A stretch of DNA of 64,000 nucleotides, from positions 6,977,610 through 7,041,609 of the forward strand of contig NC_035169.2 in NCBI RefSeq assembly GCF_001659605.2, given 5' to 3'. The position numbers were made by a program, and so were the translations under genes. This document shows, piece after piece, positions 1-12,070 of this stretch. Numbering within the stretch: the first letter of the stretch is position 1; every line of letters begins with the position of its first letter. This stretch comes from Manihot esculenta (Eukaryota > Streptophyta > Magnoliopsida > Malpighiales > Euphorbiaceae). The notes under the pieces are model-generated. The model did no database searches. It saw nothing but the letters and a program-made list of their open reading frames with translations, and was not told the origin of the DNA.

Positions 1-141
1 TTAAAAGAAGAAAAAGAAAATTCTATAAAATGAAAATGAGAAAAAGTCGACGGTGAATGGCCGGACCGGCCCAAGAAAAACAAAACAAAACCGGTGGCTG
101 CTGGAGAGAAGAAAATTAGAGAGAGACAAAGTGATTAGCAC

Positions 142-613
142 TAGGGTGAGCATTCGGTCGGTTCGGTTTAAAATCGAACCGAACCGAATAAATCGAAAAT
201 TGAAATTTTAGTGTTTATAAAAATCGAACTGAATCGATTTTGATTAGAAACCGAATCGAATCGAACCGGTCTGATTCGGTTCGCTTCGGTTCGATTTGAT
301 AGGTTTCGATTTTTAATAATTTTTTTTATTTTTTACACTTTGTTTTTAATATTTTAAAATTTAATTAAAATATTTTAATTTTAATATGATTTAATTTCTC
401 TATATTATTAAAAAAACTATATTATTATCACTAATCAATTCAGTTCAGTTTTTTTGGTTTTTTTCTAATTAAAATCGAATCGAACCGAAATAACTGAAAT
501 TTCTGAAATTAAAAATCGAACCGAACTGAAATATATAAAAAAACTTAACTAAATTTTCAAATCAATTTGATTCAATTGATTTTTTTGATTTAAACTGAAT
601 AATATTTACCCCT
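142..613. mobile_element. MITE of the GAACCGAA-rich family, copy 1
   Basis: A 472-bp AT-rich element is bordered by the 9-bp direct repeat GATTAGCAC at 133-141 and 614-622. Its ends are imperfect inverted repeats: it opens TAGGGTGAGCATTCGGT and closes with the complement of AGGGGTAAATATTATTCAGT. The left part is full of GGTTCGGTT and AACCGAACC motifs that can pair with each other. A 9-bp target duplication with inverted ends is the signature of Mutator-like (MULE) non-autonomous elements, so I infer a MULE-derived MITE. At least six related copies lie in this window. It encodes no protein. Confidence 0.75.
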
Positions 614-622
614 GATTAGCAC

Positions 623-2240
623 GCACAAAAATTGTCTTTGTGTTATTGCTTTGATTTTACAAACTATATATTTATATAATTTTGGATTATATCAATTTCT
701 TTTTCAGAATATCTATCCTAAAGCCACAATACATTTAGAATATATATATGGAATATAAAAAAAATTTCTTATATTGATTAATTATGCTTAGTTTGTTTTT
801 GAAAAATAAATTATATTCTATAAAAAATATTTTTCATGTATAATATTTTTTAATAATATAATTTATTTTTATTATTTTAATTTAAAAAAATAAAATATAT
901 TAATAAATTTATAAGTAAATGTTTTAATAATATATTCAAAAAATTTAATTTTTTAATAAAAAATATTTTTTATTGACTAATTTTTTTAAATACTTTAAAT
1001 ACTAAAAACAGTACGTTATATTATATATATATATTTAGTTTATATATATTTTAATTAGTAGGAACGTTCACTGTTGGTTTTTTAATTTTTTAATTATTTT
1101 TTTATAAAAAATGCTAAATGCCATAAGAATTTTAAAATAATCCTTTTTTTTAATTTTACTTGAAATAAAAATTATTAATGAATACAGATTTTATTCAATA
1201 AGAATATTAATTTTATTAAAAAAAATCCTATATTGGATAAAAGACTTGAAAACGAAAATAAATTAAGAATTAGAAAAATCTAAATATTCATACTTTATTC
1301 AATCTATAAATTAGTAGGTTTAAGTTATATAAAATAATTTAAAACCTTAAATTACATAAAATAAGGTAGAATCTGAAATAATCTAATAGTTTTTTTTTTT
1401 TTTTAAAATTTTGTCCATTTGATGGCCAAAGTCTACGGACATGGTGAGCCTAAGATTGGAATACAAATCAAAAACCCAAAAATCAAGAAAAAAAACTCAG
1501 CTTAAGATTGAACCTTCTGATTTGAATTAAATTTTTTAAATTATACCGATTACTTTTAATAAAAGGTAATTGCTAATATTTTCAAACCTGATCTAATATA
1601 TATATTTTTTCATTTATAAAGATTGTGTCTCAGAATTTTTATCTATTTTATTTTTTTATATATTAAAAATATTTTAATATATTTTTAAAAATAAAGATTA
1701 ATTAATGAATTTTGATATATTATAAAAAAATGGTATTTAAAAAAAATAAATTGAATGATGGTTTGTGAGATAAAATAAATATATAAAAATTTTAAATATT
1801 TGATTTTGAAAATAGGGAGAGGCTGTATTAATTATTTTAATAAAATCTAAAATCTTTTATCCTATCCCAATTTTGTCTCAAAAGAATTTGGTCAAATGGA
1901 TACTAAAAAAAAATACTGCATTCGGTACCATCCATTCCCATACAATATAGCAACAATAATGATTTTTTTTATTTAAAAAAATCCCATCCTAGCACGTGTG
2001 TCACTGCCACCCCTAATGAGTCATCGTGTAATCTTTTCGTACCAAACAGTTGTCCTGCTGATCACACAGATGGTCAATCTGGGCCGTATGATTTAGCAGC
2101 GCACTTCTCTGTCGATGACCTGCCTCTGCGATTATGCAAATCAGGGTCCGCTTAGGCAACACGCTTCATTTTAACCATTTGATTATAACCATCAATCTCC
2201 TAAAGCCGCAACCTCACGTAAACTCTAATCCTCTCAATCA
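623..2240. other. AT-rich intergenic DNA and RING gene upstream region
   Basis: No coding region is visible. Most of the stretch is A/T homopolymer and AT-rich filler. From about 1980 composition becomes more mixed, with a G-box core CACGTG at 1993-1998 and a TGAGTCA (GCN4-type) site at 2017-2023. This part is probably the upstream regulatory region of the RING gene. Confidence 0.5.
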
Positions 2241-2314
2241 TTTCTCTCCTCTCTTTCTCTCTCCCTGTCTTCGTTGAGACTGATTCATTTCACAATTCTG
2301 AATTCATTCACTCA

Positions 2315-2346
<32 letters not shown>
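2315..2346 (+). repeat. CT microsatellite in the 5' leader of the RING gene
   Basis: A (CT)n run with one TTT interruption. CT-rich tracts near transcription starts are common in plant 5' leaders, so transcription probably starts close by. The first, non-coding exon seems to end at 2476, before a GTATGT donor. The 5' UTR intron would then run from 2477 to an acceptor ending TTTAG at 2940. Confidence 0.6.
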
Positions 2347-2358
2347 CTTCTTGGATAG

Positions 2359-2441
2359 ATGAGATTGCTATTCAAAGGAGAGAATTAGGCATGGCGAGTC
2401 AACTTGTAGATAGCTCGACTCTGAGTCTTGCACGACTCTGA
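2359..2441 (+). promoter_or_regulatory. Two upstream ORFs in the RING gene leader
   Basis: Two short ATG-started ORFs lie in the presumed first exon: 2359-2388 (9 codons plus stop) and 2391-2441 (16 codons plus stop). If transcription begins near the CT tract, ribosomes would meet both before the main ATG at 2966, which could lower translation. The transcript start is inferred, so this is tentative. Confidence 0.4.
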
Positions 2442-2965
2442 AGCTTGATCATCGAGGCCTTAAATTGCAGTACAAGGTATGTTCCTTCTCATCTCTAATT
2501 TCTCGAATAATTCACTACTTCAGCTGTTGATTGTTGTGTTTTTTTTATTTCCCAATCATGAGTAATTTATTGTGAAAAGTTTAATTTGGAAATGAAATTT
2601 TGATGAGCCGAAACTAGGGTTTATGATTTAATATATCCTTTTAATTGATTGAAATATTTTGATATTTTTCAATTTATGATGAAAATGGTTACTTTTATTT
2701 CTTAATTTATATATGGTTTTCTAATTTGTGATAACGTTTGTGCTATCTAATCTGGGTTGCTTTAGTTTTGTGATAAAGTTGAGATTTGTGACTTGGCTTT
2801 CTCTGTTTCTATTGGGAAAGTTAGGGGTTTTGATATGGATTTGTTGAATTCACGACCAATGAGAGTTTTGTCTTGTTTTGTTCCGTTCCTGATAAAGCAA
2901 GGGTTTTGATTTGAGTTTGCTCAATTTGTGATAAATTTAGGGTTTTGGATCTGGGATTATTCATA

Positions 2966-4240
2966 ATGGGTGAGGAGACTTCTGATACTATGAATCTTGA
3001 TTTGAATTTGGGCCCTGGTCCTGAGGCAGGGTCAGGATCTGTACCAAGTGAAGCAGTGAATTTGGATGAGTGGATTGATGACCCTTTTCTGAGAATTAGG
3101 GAGGCAGTAAGAATTAGTAGGGCTCGACAGCGCTGGAGATGGCGTCAAGCTCAAGTTCCTCATGAAACACATTCCCTTTCTGTGGAATTGAATCAATTGA
3201 TAGGAAATTCTGATGGTGTAAGCACTTTACAAGCTGGTGAGGGTAGTGTTGCTGCTGAAGAAAGAACAAATGAGGTGCCCAAAATGTGTGAAAATAACAA
3301 TGGCTTTTTGGAGGATGAAGTATCAGAGAAAAAGGGTGATGTTGAGAAAGGAAGTGAGAGTGATGGCAGCTTCTTTGATTGCAATATTTGTCTGGATTTG
3401 GCTACTGATCCAGTTGTTACTTGTTGTGGTCATTTGTTCTGTTGGCCATGTCTGTACAGATGGTTACATATGTATTCAGATGCAAAGGAATGCCCAGTTT
3501 GCAAGGGAGAGGTAACAGTTAAGAATGTGACCCCTATTTATGGTCGTGGGAACAATACCCGCGAGCCAGAGGAGGATACAAGCATTGACATCCCTGTTAG
3601 GCCAAATGCTAGGCGGGTTGAGAGTTGGAGGCAATCTATTCAGAGGAATACTTTTAGTTTCCCAATGGAGGAAATGATTCGACGTCTTGGAAGCAGATTT
3701 GATTTGACTAGGGATTTGAATCCAGTGCAGGATGCAAATGGCACTCGTGAAATGGGAGATAGGACTTCCTTCCTGAGTAGGATTATGACACTTAGAGGAA
3801 TGCGCACTGAGCAAACTCCAATTGCACCTGTTGATGACTTAGTGGATTTAACACAGAGCGGCACTAGTAGCCCTGATGCAAGGTCAGCCCGACGGCTTCA
3901 CTCGTTGTTGCTTCGAAGGTCACAATCACACTCTCAAAGATCATCGATACACACTTCAAATTCGTCTGCTTTGAATTCTGCTGAAAGGTTAATTGAGGCA
4001 TATTTTCGTAATCAACCTCTAGGAAGGAATCAGGAGCAACCCCAACCTGTTGACGATAGAGATTCATTCTCAAGCATTGGAGCAGTTATAAACTCAGAGT
4101 CTCAAATTGACACTGCAGTGGAAATTGATTCAATGGGCTCACTTTCAACTTCTTCTTCCAGAAGAAGAAATGATACGGCAAGAGTCTCAGATTTGGACAC
4201 TGGGGACTCTCGTGCACCCAGAAGGAGACGATTCAACTAG
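2966..4240 (+). CDS. RING-HC E3 ubiquitin ligase (RMA/RNF5-like RING, MUSE1/2-like architecture)
   Basis: Predicted protein of 424 aa on a single coding exon. The first ATG of the frame is at 2966; a few codons open upstream of it lack an ATG. The N-terminus has an acidic LDLNLGPGP stretch and an Arg/Trp-rich segment near residues 50-60. A C3HC4 RING follows at about residues 139-184: CNIC, CCGHLFCWPC and CPVC are all present, so the zinc ligands look intact. The RING resembles RMA/RNF5 proteins, which ubiquitinate substrates with an E2. Unlike short RMA proteins there is no C-terminal membrane anchor; the chain ends in a Ser-rich and Arg-rich tail (RRRRFN). The size and layout fit the Arabidopsis At3g58030/At2g42030 type, reported as MUSE1/MUSE2, E3 ligases that limit immune receptors; that link is from memory. 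The leader appears to carry an intron and two upstream ORFs. Confidence 0.9.
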   Translation: MGEETSDTMNLDLNLGPGPEAGSGSVPSEAVNLDEWIDDPFLRIREAVRISRARQRWRWRQAQVPHETHSLSVELNQLIGNSDGVSTLQAGEGSVAAEERTNEVPKMCENNNGFLEDEVSEKKGDVEKGSESDGSFFDCNICLDLATDPVVTCCGHLFCWPCLYRWLHMYSDAKECPVCKGEVTVKNVTPIYGRGNNTREPEEDTSIDIPVRPNARRVESWRQSIQRNTFSFPMEEMIRRLGSRFDLTRDLNPVQDANGTREMGDRTSFLSRIMTLRGMRTEQTPIAPVDDLVDLTQSGTSSPDARSARRLHSLLLRRSQSHSQRSSIHTSNSSALNSAERLIEAYFRNQPLGRNQEQPQPVDDRDSFSSIGAVINSESQIDTAVEIDSMGSLSTSSSRRRNDTARVSDLDTGDSRAPRRRRFN

Positions 4241-5517
4241 GAAGAGTTCTTCTAATTCTTATTATATCTTGGAAGTTGCCCAAGGTATGTTAACACATAT
4301 GTAAGTTCTGCCTGCATTTCTAGTTCTGTCACTCTTCAAAGTTTTTCACCTCCTGCCAATGTTGTTGACTTTCATGGGGTGATTATATAACTTCCAGTCC
4401 TTAGCTGCTGCCGATGTGTTTTAGATACTATTGTACTGCATTAAGGGGCATTTGCTCTGAATTTGTATGGAAAGTTAAATTTATAGAGCAAGTAGGCAAT
4501 TACCTTCCACTGTACATAAAACTTTCAAACTCCAGAGTTATGGAAAAATTGCTAAATTCTTGCTTAACTTTCAGTATCGTGCAAAATTGAGTAAGTTAAT
4601 TCCTGGCCTTAAGGTTTAGTTGGTTGCTATTTTACTTATCTTGAAGTTTAGATGATAATAGACTTCCAAAAGCGATACATAACTTTAGTAGGTTTTTTGA
4701 ATTTACTGAAGGGAATTTATAAAATGTAGAATCATTTACTGTTTGTAGTGTTTTAAGCCTGAAGAATCCTGCTTTAAACTTCATTTAGAAAAAAAAATAT
4801 GTTCTTCTGCTACTGTTCATACTTCTACTTTTTATCAAGTGATAACTCTTTTATTAAGAGAATATCCATTGCTTCTGTTGATTAGTTGCAAGATTGCTTC
4901 ATTGTCTTCGTCTTATTAGTGATACTTTTTGTTTTAACCTTTTAGTTGTTCTACTAGAATTGTAGCAATTTCTTCTTTTACTTTTCTTGTTTTTTTTTTT
5001 TACTTAATTCTCTTCTTTTATGTGATATGAAAGTTTGTTTTTAAAATTTTTTTATCTTGGGATTTTTCTTCTCTACTGATATTTAGGAATAAAAAAATAC
5101 ACAACACTGTGCGGATCCTGTTTTTGCCAGATTTTTCTCAAGCATCATTTTATTTTTACTTCTTCAGTCGGCTAGCAGCTTTTAATTTCATTCTGTGACA
5201 CTGACACGTACACTTACTCAGGTGTAAAGGCACGATTCCTTGTTGCTGAATGGTCGTTTTGTTTTACCACTAAATGCACTGTTGAAGTATGTTGTTGGTA
5301 GTATGGGGAAATTGAACTAACCCATCTTAAAATTAGCTGGTATCTTTTTTCCTGTTGTCAGTGCCGCATGAATATTTTTCTCTATGAAAGTCAAAACAAG
5401 AATAGTTTGCAGTTGAAATTGTTGTGGTATCTTGGCTTTTGAATGACACAAACAGAAAAAGTCATTTTGTAGGTTTATGATGTTGCCAGTCTTCTATTAA
5501 GCCATAGATTTATATGA
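4241..5517 (+). other. 3' flank of the RING gene
   Basis: No ORF resembles a gene. A GTATGT donor-like site follows soon after the stop (near 4284) and a TTTCAG acceptor lies near 6424, so a spliced 3' UTR is possible but not shown. Otherwise it is mixed, T-rich, non-coding DNA. Confidence 0.4.
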
Positions 5518-5858
5518 TAGTTGGTCCCTCAGATTTGAAAAATACATAAAAAGCGTCCCTGAGATATTGAAAAATCTACTAATTAGTCGTTTCTTTCGTT
5601 TCTTTGTTAAGGTTTTACTTTTTAGTTCCTATGGTATGAGAAAATTTACTAGTTGGTCCTTCAGTTTTATAAAAAGCTAATTAGTCCCTATGTATTGAGA
5701 GCATTTTCGACTTTTTTGAAGTACTTAACAGCTAAAAATAATGAAGGGACTAATTAGTAGACTTTTTAAAACCTCTGGGATGTTTTCATATATTTTTTTA
5801 AAATTGAAGGACTAATTAGTGAGTTTATCTGCAACACAGAGACTAAATAGTATTTTTT
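5518..5858. mobile_element. MITE-like interspersed repeat
   Basis: A 340-bp AT-rich segment in which the motif 'TTGGTCCCTCAG' and its partner 'GGGACTAATTAGT' recur in opposite orientations. The left border (TAGTTGGTCCCTC) and the complement of the right border (TATTTAGTCTCTG) are imperfect inverted repeats. No clear target duplication was found, so the class is uncertain. Confidence 0.45.
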
Positions 5859-8800
5859 GCTTTCTAAAATTATCAGTAGCTTCCATTTTCTCCTCCTCTC
5901 AAACCCATGTAACCTTGACTGTTGATAACAAGACATGTTGATATTATTTTATTTAATAATTCTTGAGTTGACTACGACAAACTTCAAGCTATTTTGGGTT
6001 TCCTAAAAAGTTGGTTTGTAACATTTTTTTTATGTATTTTGACAAAGTTCAAGCTATTTTGGGCTTCAGGCTATCTGATGCTCACATATAGCTTCTTGTT
6101 CAATCATGTTCCCCTCTAGAGCTTGTTTATGAATTATTTTTTTTATGAGAACAAAGCATCTCACAACGGATTTGAAAAATGCTTGAACATGCTTCTAGAC
6201 ATTGTCATTCATGTGGCGGGGAAATACTCCGGTTTTGGATCATCTTTGTCCTTTGGTCTTCAAGAAAAATGGTCCTCCTTTTTCACTTCAAGTTCTTGTT
6301 GATCAAGAATAATCCCACGAGATGATTTTTCTTAGAGTGAATGTTATTATATACGTACTTGCCTAGAATTGTTAATAATAATAATAATGCTCAACTATGG
6401 ATTTGTGCTGATTTTACATTTCAGAAACGTGGAACATTCACTCCTGTTACTGGTATGCTGTTTAGATGGTGAGAGTGTGAATGATGGATGGTTTCTTATT
6501 ATTATGTTCAGAATGTTCAGATTGATGGATAATCTCTCTTATTAAAAAAGAGGGGTTTTTTAAACAACAGTCAAACAGATCTTTTGTAGGATTGGGGTCA
6601 CTTACAAGTTTGAGATTACAAGTTCAGACCATTAAAAAAAAGGGGGAAAATTGATTCTATAGCGTGTAGAACAAGTTGAGTTTTAAAGAATTGAAGTTTG
6701 CATACTAAATTTTTTGACTAAGCTAGAATCATTTAGAGCTTGACTCAGCTTTATGCTTGTTTATGGAGTTTGTGGTCTTAGTTAGCGTTTCACTTATCTA
6801 TAAAGTTGTCATTCAGGTGCATATTTAGCTTGTAAGCTCAAATCTTGATTTATTGGGCTGAATTAAGCCAGGAATAGATTATTTTTTGCCTCCAAATTAT
6901 GTTAAGCTCAACATAATTGAGAGGAAATGAAAAATGAAGAGATTTTTGAAAATGGTTTGATGTTAAGCTCACTCATCTATAAAGTTCTCTTTTTAGTTTG
7001 ATGATTTTTGAAAAGTTGAGAGGAAATGAAAATGTAGAGATTTAGTTTGATCTGGTTCAAATATGGTGACATTCATGCATCTTACACTTAATTGATTGAT
7101 TCCAAAAAGAAATAAAATAAAAATTAAGTAATTTGTAACTTTGTAAAACACAATGATTAGTCTAAATTTTAATATTACTCGTGTTTGTTTAATAAGCTAA
7201 TTGGATAGGTTAATAATGCATATTTAGAAATTTCTTGGCTATCATTAAAATTTAATTTATTATTAAGTTTACACTAAAATCATTAATAGGGTAAATGACT
7301 TGAATTCATGTTAACGTTAACACCTATATTCTTATATTTTTAAAATTCAATGATTTCATTTTTTTTATTTTAAATCTGTCAAATTGGAAGTCTGTTCATT
7401 TAATTTTTTATTAATTATTTTTCAACTTATCAAAACATGTAGAACCTTTTAGTTTTGAGATTGTGTCTAAATTAACACTCATCTCCCTCAATTTTTCCAA
7501 AATAAACTTTATATTTAATTTTATCTAATTAAAAAAAAAAACGAAATTAAAATTTTAAATTAGTTTTTGTATTTTCGCTTATTCATATTATATATAAAAA
7601 AATTATATAGAAATATAATTTCTTATATTAAATAATAGATAATCGATATAGTTTTATTCGGAAAATAAACATTTATTAATAAAATCCAGAAAAATTTTAA
7701 CAATGAAGTCTAAATTAACTCAGGCCATCAGTATTATTTCATACATTCAATATATGACCTAGAATGTTATGTTAAAATAATTTGAAATAACATTAGATTG
7801 AATAAGTGAAAAGAGGGAAATATTGTTAATTACATTTTATTGTTATTTAAAATTTTTTAATTTAATTATTTAATTATATTAATATTATATTTAAATTTAA
7901 ATTATTAAAGAAATCTCTTAATATTTAATTTACGGTTGATTAAATCTTAAAAAATAATTACAATTATATTTAAAAATTTTTAATTTAATTTTTTAATAAT
8001 ATTATTAGTCTATTTAAATTTTATTATAGAAAATATTTTATAAAATTTAAATTTTATTTATTGAAATTTTATCGTAAATTTAATTATTTTTTTAAAAAAA
8101 TAATGAATTAAGCAAAAAATTTTGTATATAAAATTAGTATCTTATATTGAGAAATAAAATAAAAAATTATTTAATTAAATATTAATTTAATTGAATTATT
8201 ATTAATAATAAATTCATAAATTTTTTGTTTTATATATAATTTATAGTATATAAAAGTGAGAAGAATAAATAATAATATTGCTTAAAATATTTATAATTAT
8301 ATTTATTATAAATTATTTTTATTTTGATTGATTAATTATTATTATTATTTAAAATTTTTAATTTAATTAATTTTATATTTAAATCTAATTGGTTTTATTG
8401 TTTTTAATCTAATTGAGCGATTGCTGTGATATCAAAAATTATAAGTTTAAAATTAAAAGGGGAAAGTGTATAGATTACTGCTTTTTATTTTTTATTTAAA
8501 TGTGAATCCCAATTATAATTAATACATTTTAAAATAAAATCTTTAATGTATAATTCTAAATTAGCAAGTTCACAGTTTGAAATTACTAATTTCAAAATTT
8601 TGGTTGGTAAAGGGAAGTAAGATCGGCTTTCTTTCTCCTCTTAGGAAATAACAGTATCCATTGGATTTGTTTTATTGTGGTCGCTGAAATTCACTCAATT
8701 TTAATTTTGTTTTCAGATTTATTTCTCTCTTTAATATTTTTTATATTTAATTATTTATAATAAAATTATTTTATTTTTACTAAACTTTTATTATTCAATT

Positions 8801-9950
8801 ATACGATATATTTACTATTTAATATAAATTAATCTGTTTATTAGAAATTTTTAAAAATTATATTATTCACTTATAAAAGATAACTAACTACATAATAGTA
8901 AAATATAAATATAAAGCTTAATTAAATATTTGAGAATATAAAATTAATGAAAATTCTCATCGTTTTTTTATTTGGAAAAACACTGAAATTCAGCGCCGCA
9001 AAATTCTCATCGTTAACGGTTCAATTTTTATAAACAATATTAGATTTTTTAAAGCATTTATTTAGTTACGTGAGTAATTTAAATAATGTAAATAAAAATA
9101 CTTTATTTTAATATTAATTAATAAAATTATATCATTTTAAATAAAAAAATTACATTTTTAACATCCAACTCACAAATTTAATCTGATAATAAATGCATAA
9201 ATCTTAAAAGTCTCAAATTTTATTCTGAGATATCTAAATTTTCATTTTTAAAAAAAATTAATTGTAAAATATTTTAAATATACGCATCATTGAATTTCTT
9301 TTATAATACATGATAAAAAATTATTATTTTAAATTTCAAAAAAAATATTATTTTTTCGTTTATAGCAAATCTTTATTACTTTCTTGAAAAATAAATTAAA
9401 ATCTTGAAATTAGTTTTTATTTAAGTTCAATTTGAATTAATTTAATAAAATTTAAAATAATAATAACAAAATGAATATAATAATTTTGTATTATTATAAG
9501 CAATTATATATTTTTCATTATTATTAGTTATTTAGTATTTTTTTTATTATATTTTGTATATATATATATATTATAAATATTAATTATTGTAATAACTATG
9601 ATAATTTTAATATAGTAAATAAAAATAAGTAGGTAAAGGACAGTACTCATGTTAAATAAATTTTAATTAATATTTAAAAATATAAACCACCTGTGTATCA
9701 TTTGTAATACTTATAACTAAATATTTCCTAAAAAAAATAAAAAGAATTATAACCATTAATTAATATATATTTTACTTGAAAATAAAATATAATTGATAAA
9801 AAATATTGTGTTAGAATTAAATCGTAGCAATATAATATATTATTCATATTGTAATAACTTTTATTTACTTAATTTATTTATTATAATATATACAAAATAA
9901 ATAAATAAATAAAATATATTAAATTTATTATAAAGACTAAGTGGCCTGCA
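5859..9950. other. Gene-free, mostly very AT-rich DNA
   Basis: From about 7300 onwards the sequence is dominated by A/T runs. No ORF with family resemblance, RNA gene or clear transposon border was seen, apart from the small duplication-flanked insert near 8950-9014. Confidence 0.6.
8950..9014. repeat. 15-bp direct repeats flanking a 35-bp insert
   Basis: AAAATTCTCATCGTT occurs at 8950-8964 and again, identical, at 9000-9014. The 35 bp between them start with TTTT. This looks like a very short antisense retro-insert with a 15-bp target duplication. A simple local duplication is the alternative. Confidence 0.5.
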
Positions 9951-9954
9951 GCCT

Positions 9955-10302
9955 GCATTATCTTGACACAGTTGGACATGTTATGATATGTTATATGTAA
10001 GAGAAGACCAGGTGGTTTGCACTACGTCTCTAGCACAATTGGACTATGTAAAGAATTATTGGTGACAAATCCATCCGTAATATGAATTATTTATGATGTG
10101 ATGCATTTTATGATGGCATATGTTTATAAACTGTTTTTATTGTTTTGCTCACTGAGCTTCAGTAGCTCACTCATTTCTCCTAACTCTCAGATTTGCAGGG
10201 TCAGAGATAGCAGAATGTACGTTAGGCTTGTTACGGGTTTCGGCGACCTTAAGTCGATCTAAATTTTAGCGCCGGTAACGATTCGATTTTCGGATCGTTA
10301 CA
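9955..10302 (+). mobile_element. Degraded 3' LTR fragment, same family as the solo LTR at 17418-19695
   Basis: From about 10061 to 10302 the segment follows the last 640 bp of the solo LTR, with internal deletions. Shared landmarks include 'ATCCATCCGT', 'GATGGCATATGTTT', 'TTGCTCACTG', 'GTTAGGCTTG' and the end 'GCGCCGGTA...CGTTACA'. The border ends in CA as an LTR should. The left part (9955-10060) is weaker and the 5' end is lost. Confidence 0.7.
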
Positions 10303-11164
10303 GAATAATAAAATATTAATTTTATTTAATTTAGGTTAAAATTAATTAATTGTTTATACTTGAAATAAAATTTTAAAATTAGGTTATAATCTATAAAAAT
10401 AAAAAAATTTATTTTTTTATTATAAAACTTTTTTTATCCACATCAATAATAATAATTAAAATATTAAAATTAATGTTATGTCAACCATCCCTAAAATTAA
10501 CATCAAAATTTAAATTAAACTAAAATTGATAAAAATATTAAAATTTTGAAAATATTTTTGATTAATTAATTTTTTTAAATGCATCAAATGTCAGAGAATT
10601 TGATTCTTGAAAGAGAGAAAAATGTGGTTGAGCAGAAATAACATCATATCTATCCTTATCATGGTAATTAGTTGGTCTGTGTAATTTCCAGTAAGATTCA
10701 TAAAACACAGCTTGATTTACAAATACCCCCAACGTCAAACTTGCAGTAAATAAACAGCTAATGCATGGAATTTGGGGAACCCACAGTGTATAAGCGTGTG
10801 GACTTCTTTCATTAGCTTCCCATGATTTGATTTTTAGGGTAAATCTTTCAAATAATCTTCAAATTTAATTTCATGTATACCATTTTAAGAAAAATAAAAT
10901 TCAAAAGACATTTCTGCAAAAATTTTCAAGATTGACTAGTATGAAATTAATAATAATAATAATAATTAATAAATATGAAATACAGGTATTTAATCACTAA
11001 GCCACTAACACAATCATGCGATTTATCATACAGTTTTAACTTAGCTGGTAACTTATAAATAAATAAAGTTATTAAGTAATAATTTTATTTATTATAAATA
11101 AATAAATAAATTATTATTTAATACTACGGTAATAAAGATAAAAATAAATAAATTATTATTTAAT
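10303..11164. other. Gene-free AT-rich DNA
   Basis: No gene or defined element was seen. The stretch carries short AAT repeats near 10950-10970. Confidence 0.55.
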
Positions 11165-11590
11165 ACTGAATTAGTATTCGATTTAAAATTGAACCAAACT
11201 AAATAAATCAAAAATTAAAATTTTAGTATTTATAAAAATCGAATCGAATTGATTTTGATCAAAAATCAAATCGAACTAAACTGGTCTGATTTAGTTCTAT
11301 TCTATTCGATTCGATTTGATCGGTTTAAATTTTTAATAAATTTTTTTATTTTTTACGCTTTATTTTATTTTTAGTATTTTAAAATTTAATTATAATATTT
11401 TAACAATAATATAATATAATATACTATTATCGATAATTGATTCGGTTTGATTTTTTTAATTTTTTTATTAAAATCAAATCGAATCGAAATTTTTAAAATT
11501 AAAAATCAAACCGAACCGAAATAAATAAAAAATCAAACTGAATTTTTAAATTAATTCGATTCGATCGATTTTTTTTAATTTAAACCACTG
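11165..11590. mobile_element. MITE of the GAACCGAA-rich family, about 480 bp upstream of the PHO1-like CDS
   Basis: Follows the same order of motifs as copy 1: a left half with ATTCGATTTAAAATTGAACC, then TTTTAGTATTTATAAAAATCGAA, then an AT core and a right half ending TTTAAACC. It is diverged and its target duplication is not recognisable. It lies in the upstream region of the phosphate exporter gene. Confidence 0.6.
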
Positions 11591-11955
11591 TAAAGGTAAA
11601 TATAGAAATATTTCTTTGTTTATAAATTCAATTTTAACGTTTGCTATTTTTTTTATATGACTAAATTTTGTTCGATCTACCATTCAAAAGAATTAAAATA
11701 TATTTTTAAAATGGTAATAAAAATATATTTCAATTATGTGTCCATTTTTTAAAATTAATGATATTTTTCAAAATGATGGACTTGGTGGTTTCAAGTGGCT
11801 CCTCTCTATTTCTCTAGTCCATCACACGCGTGTTCTTCTGTTTCCTCCTTCTTCATTTTCATTTCAAAGTAAGATAATTGTACGATCTGAAAATTCAAGG
11901 AAACACCCTCATCTTAGAAAGTAATTGAAAAATTCCTATGCTTTGTGTATTTTGA

Positions 11956-11963
11956 TATAAATG
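11956..11963 (+). promoter_or_regulatory. Candidate TATA box of the PHO1-like gene
   Basis: TATAAATG lies 108 bp before the start codon, in a more GC-balanced stretch than the DNA upstream. The spacing allows a leader of about 80 bases. Confidence 0.45.
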
Positions 11964-12070
11964 GAGGAATAGACAACCCAACAGAATTATCTGCTAAGGT
12001 TGTCTTAATTGTCATCCTTTTGCTCAGTTCTCAATAGCCAAGATCGAGCTCACACTCTTCAAAAACAAAG

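Noticed and set aside
2945..2965. N-terminal extension of the RING protein
   Set aside because: The frame is open here but has no ATG; it begins at a TTG codon next to the presumed acceptor. ATG 2966 is the start.
3193..3864. Antisense open frames under the RING gene
   Set aside because: They mirror the RING coding sequence and show no domain, start context or splice signals.
11736..11924. 62-codon frame upstream of the PHO1-like gene
   Set aside because: Lies in the promoter region, lacks domain features, and ends before the candidate TATA box.
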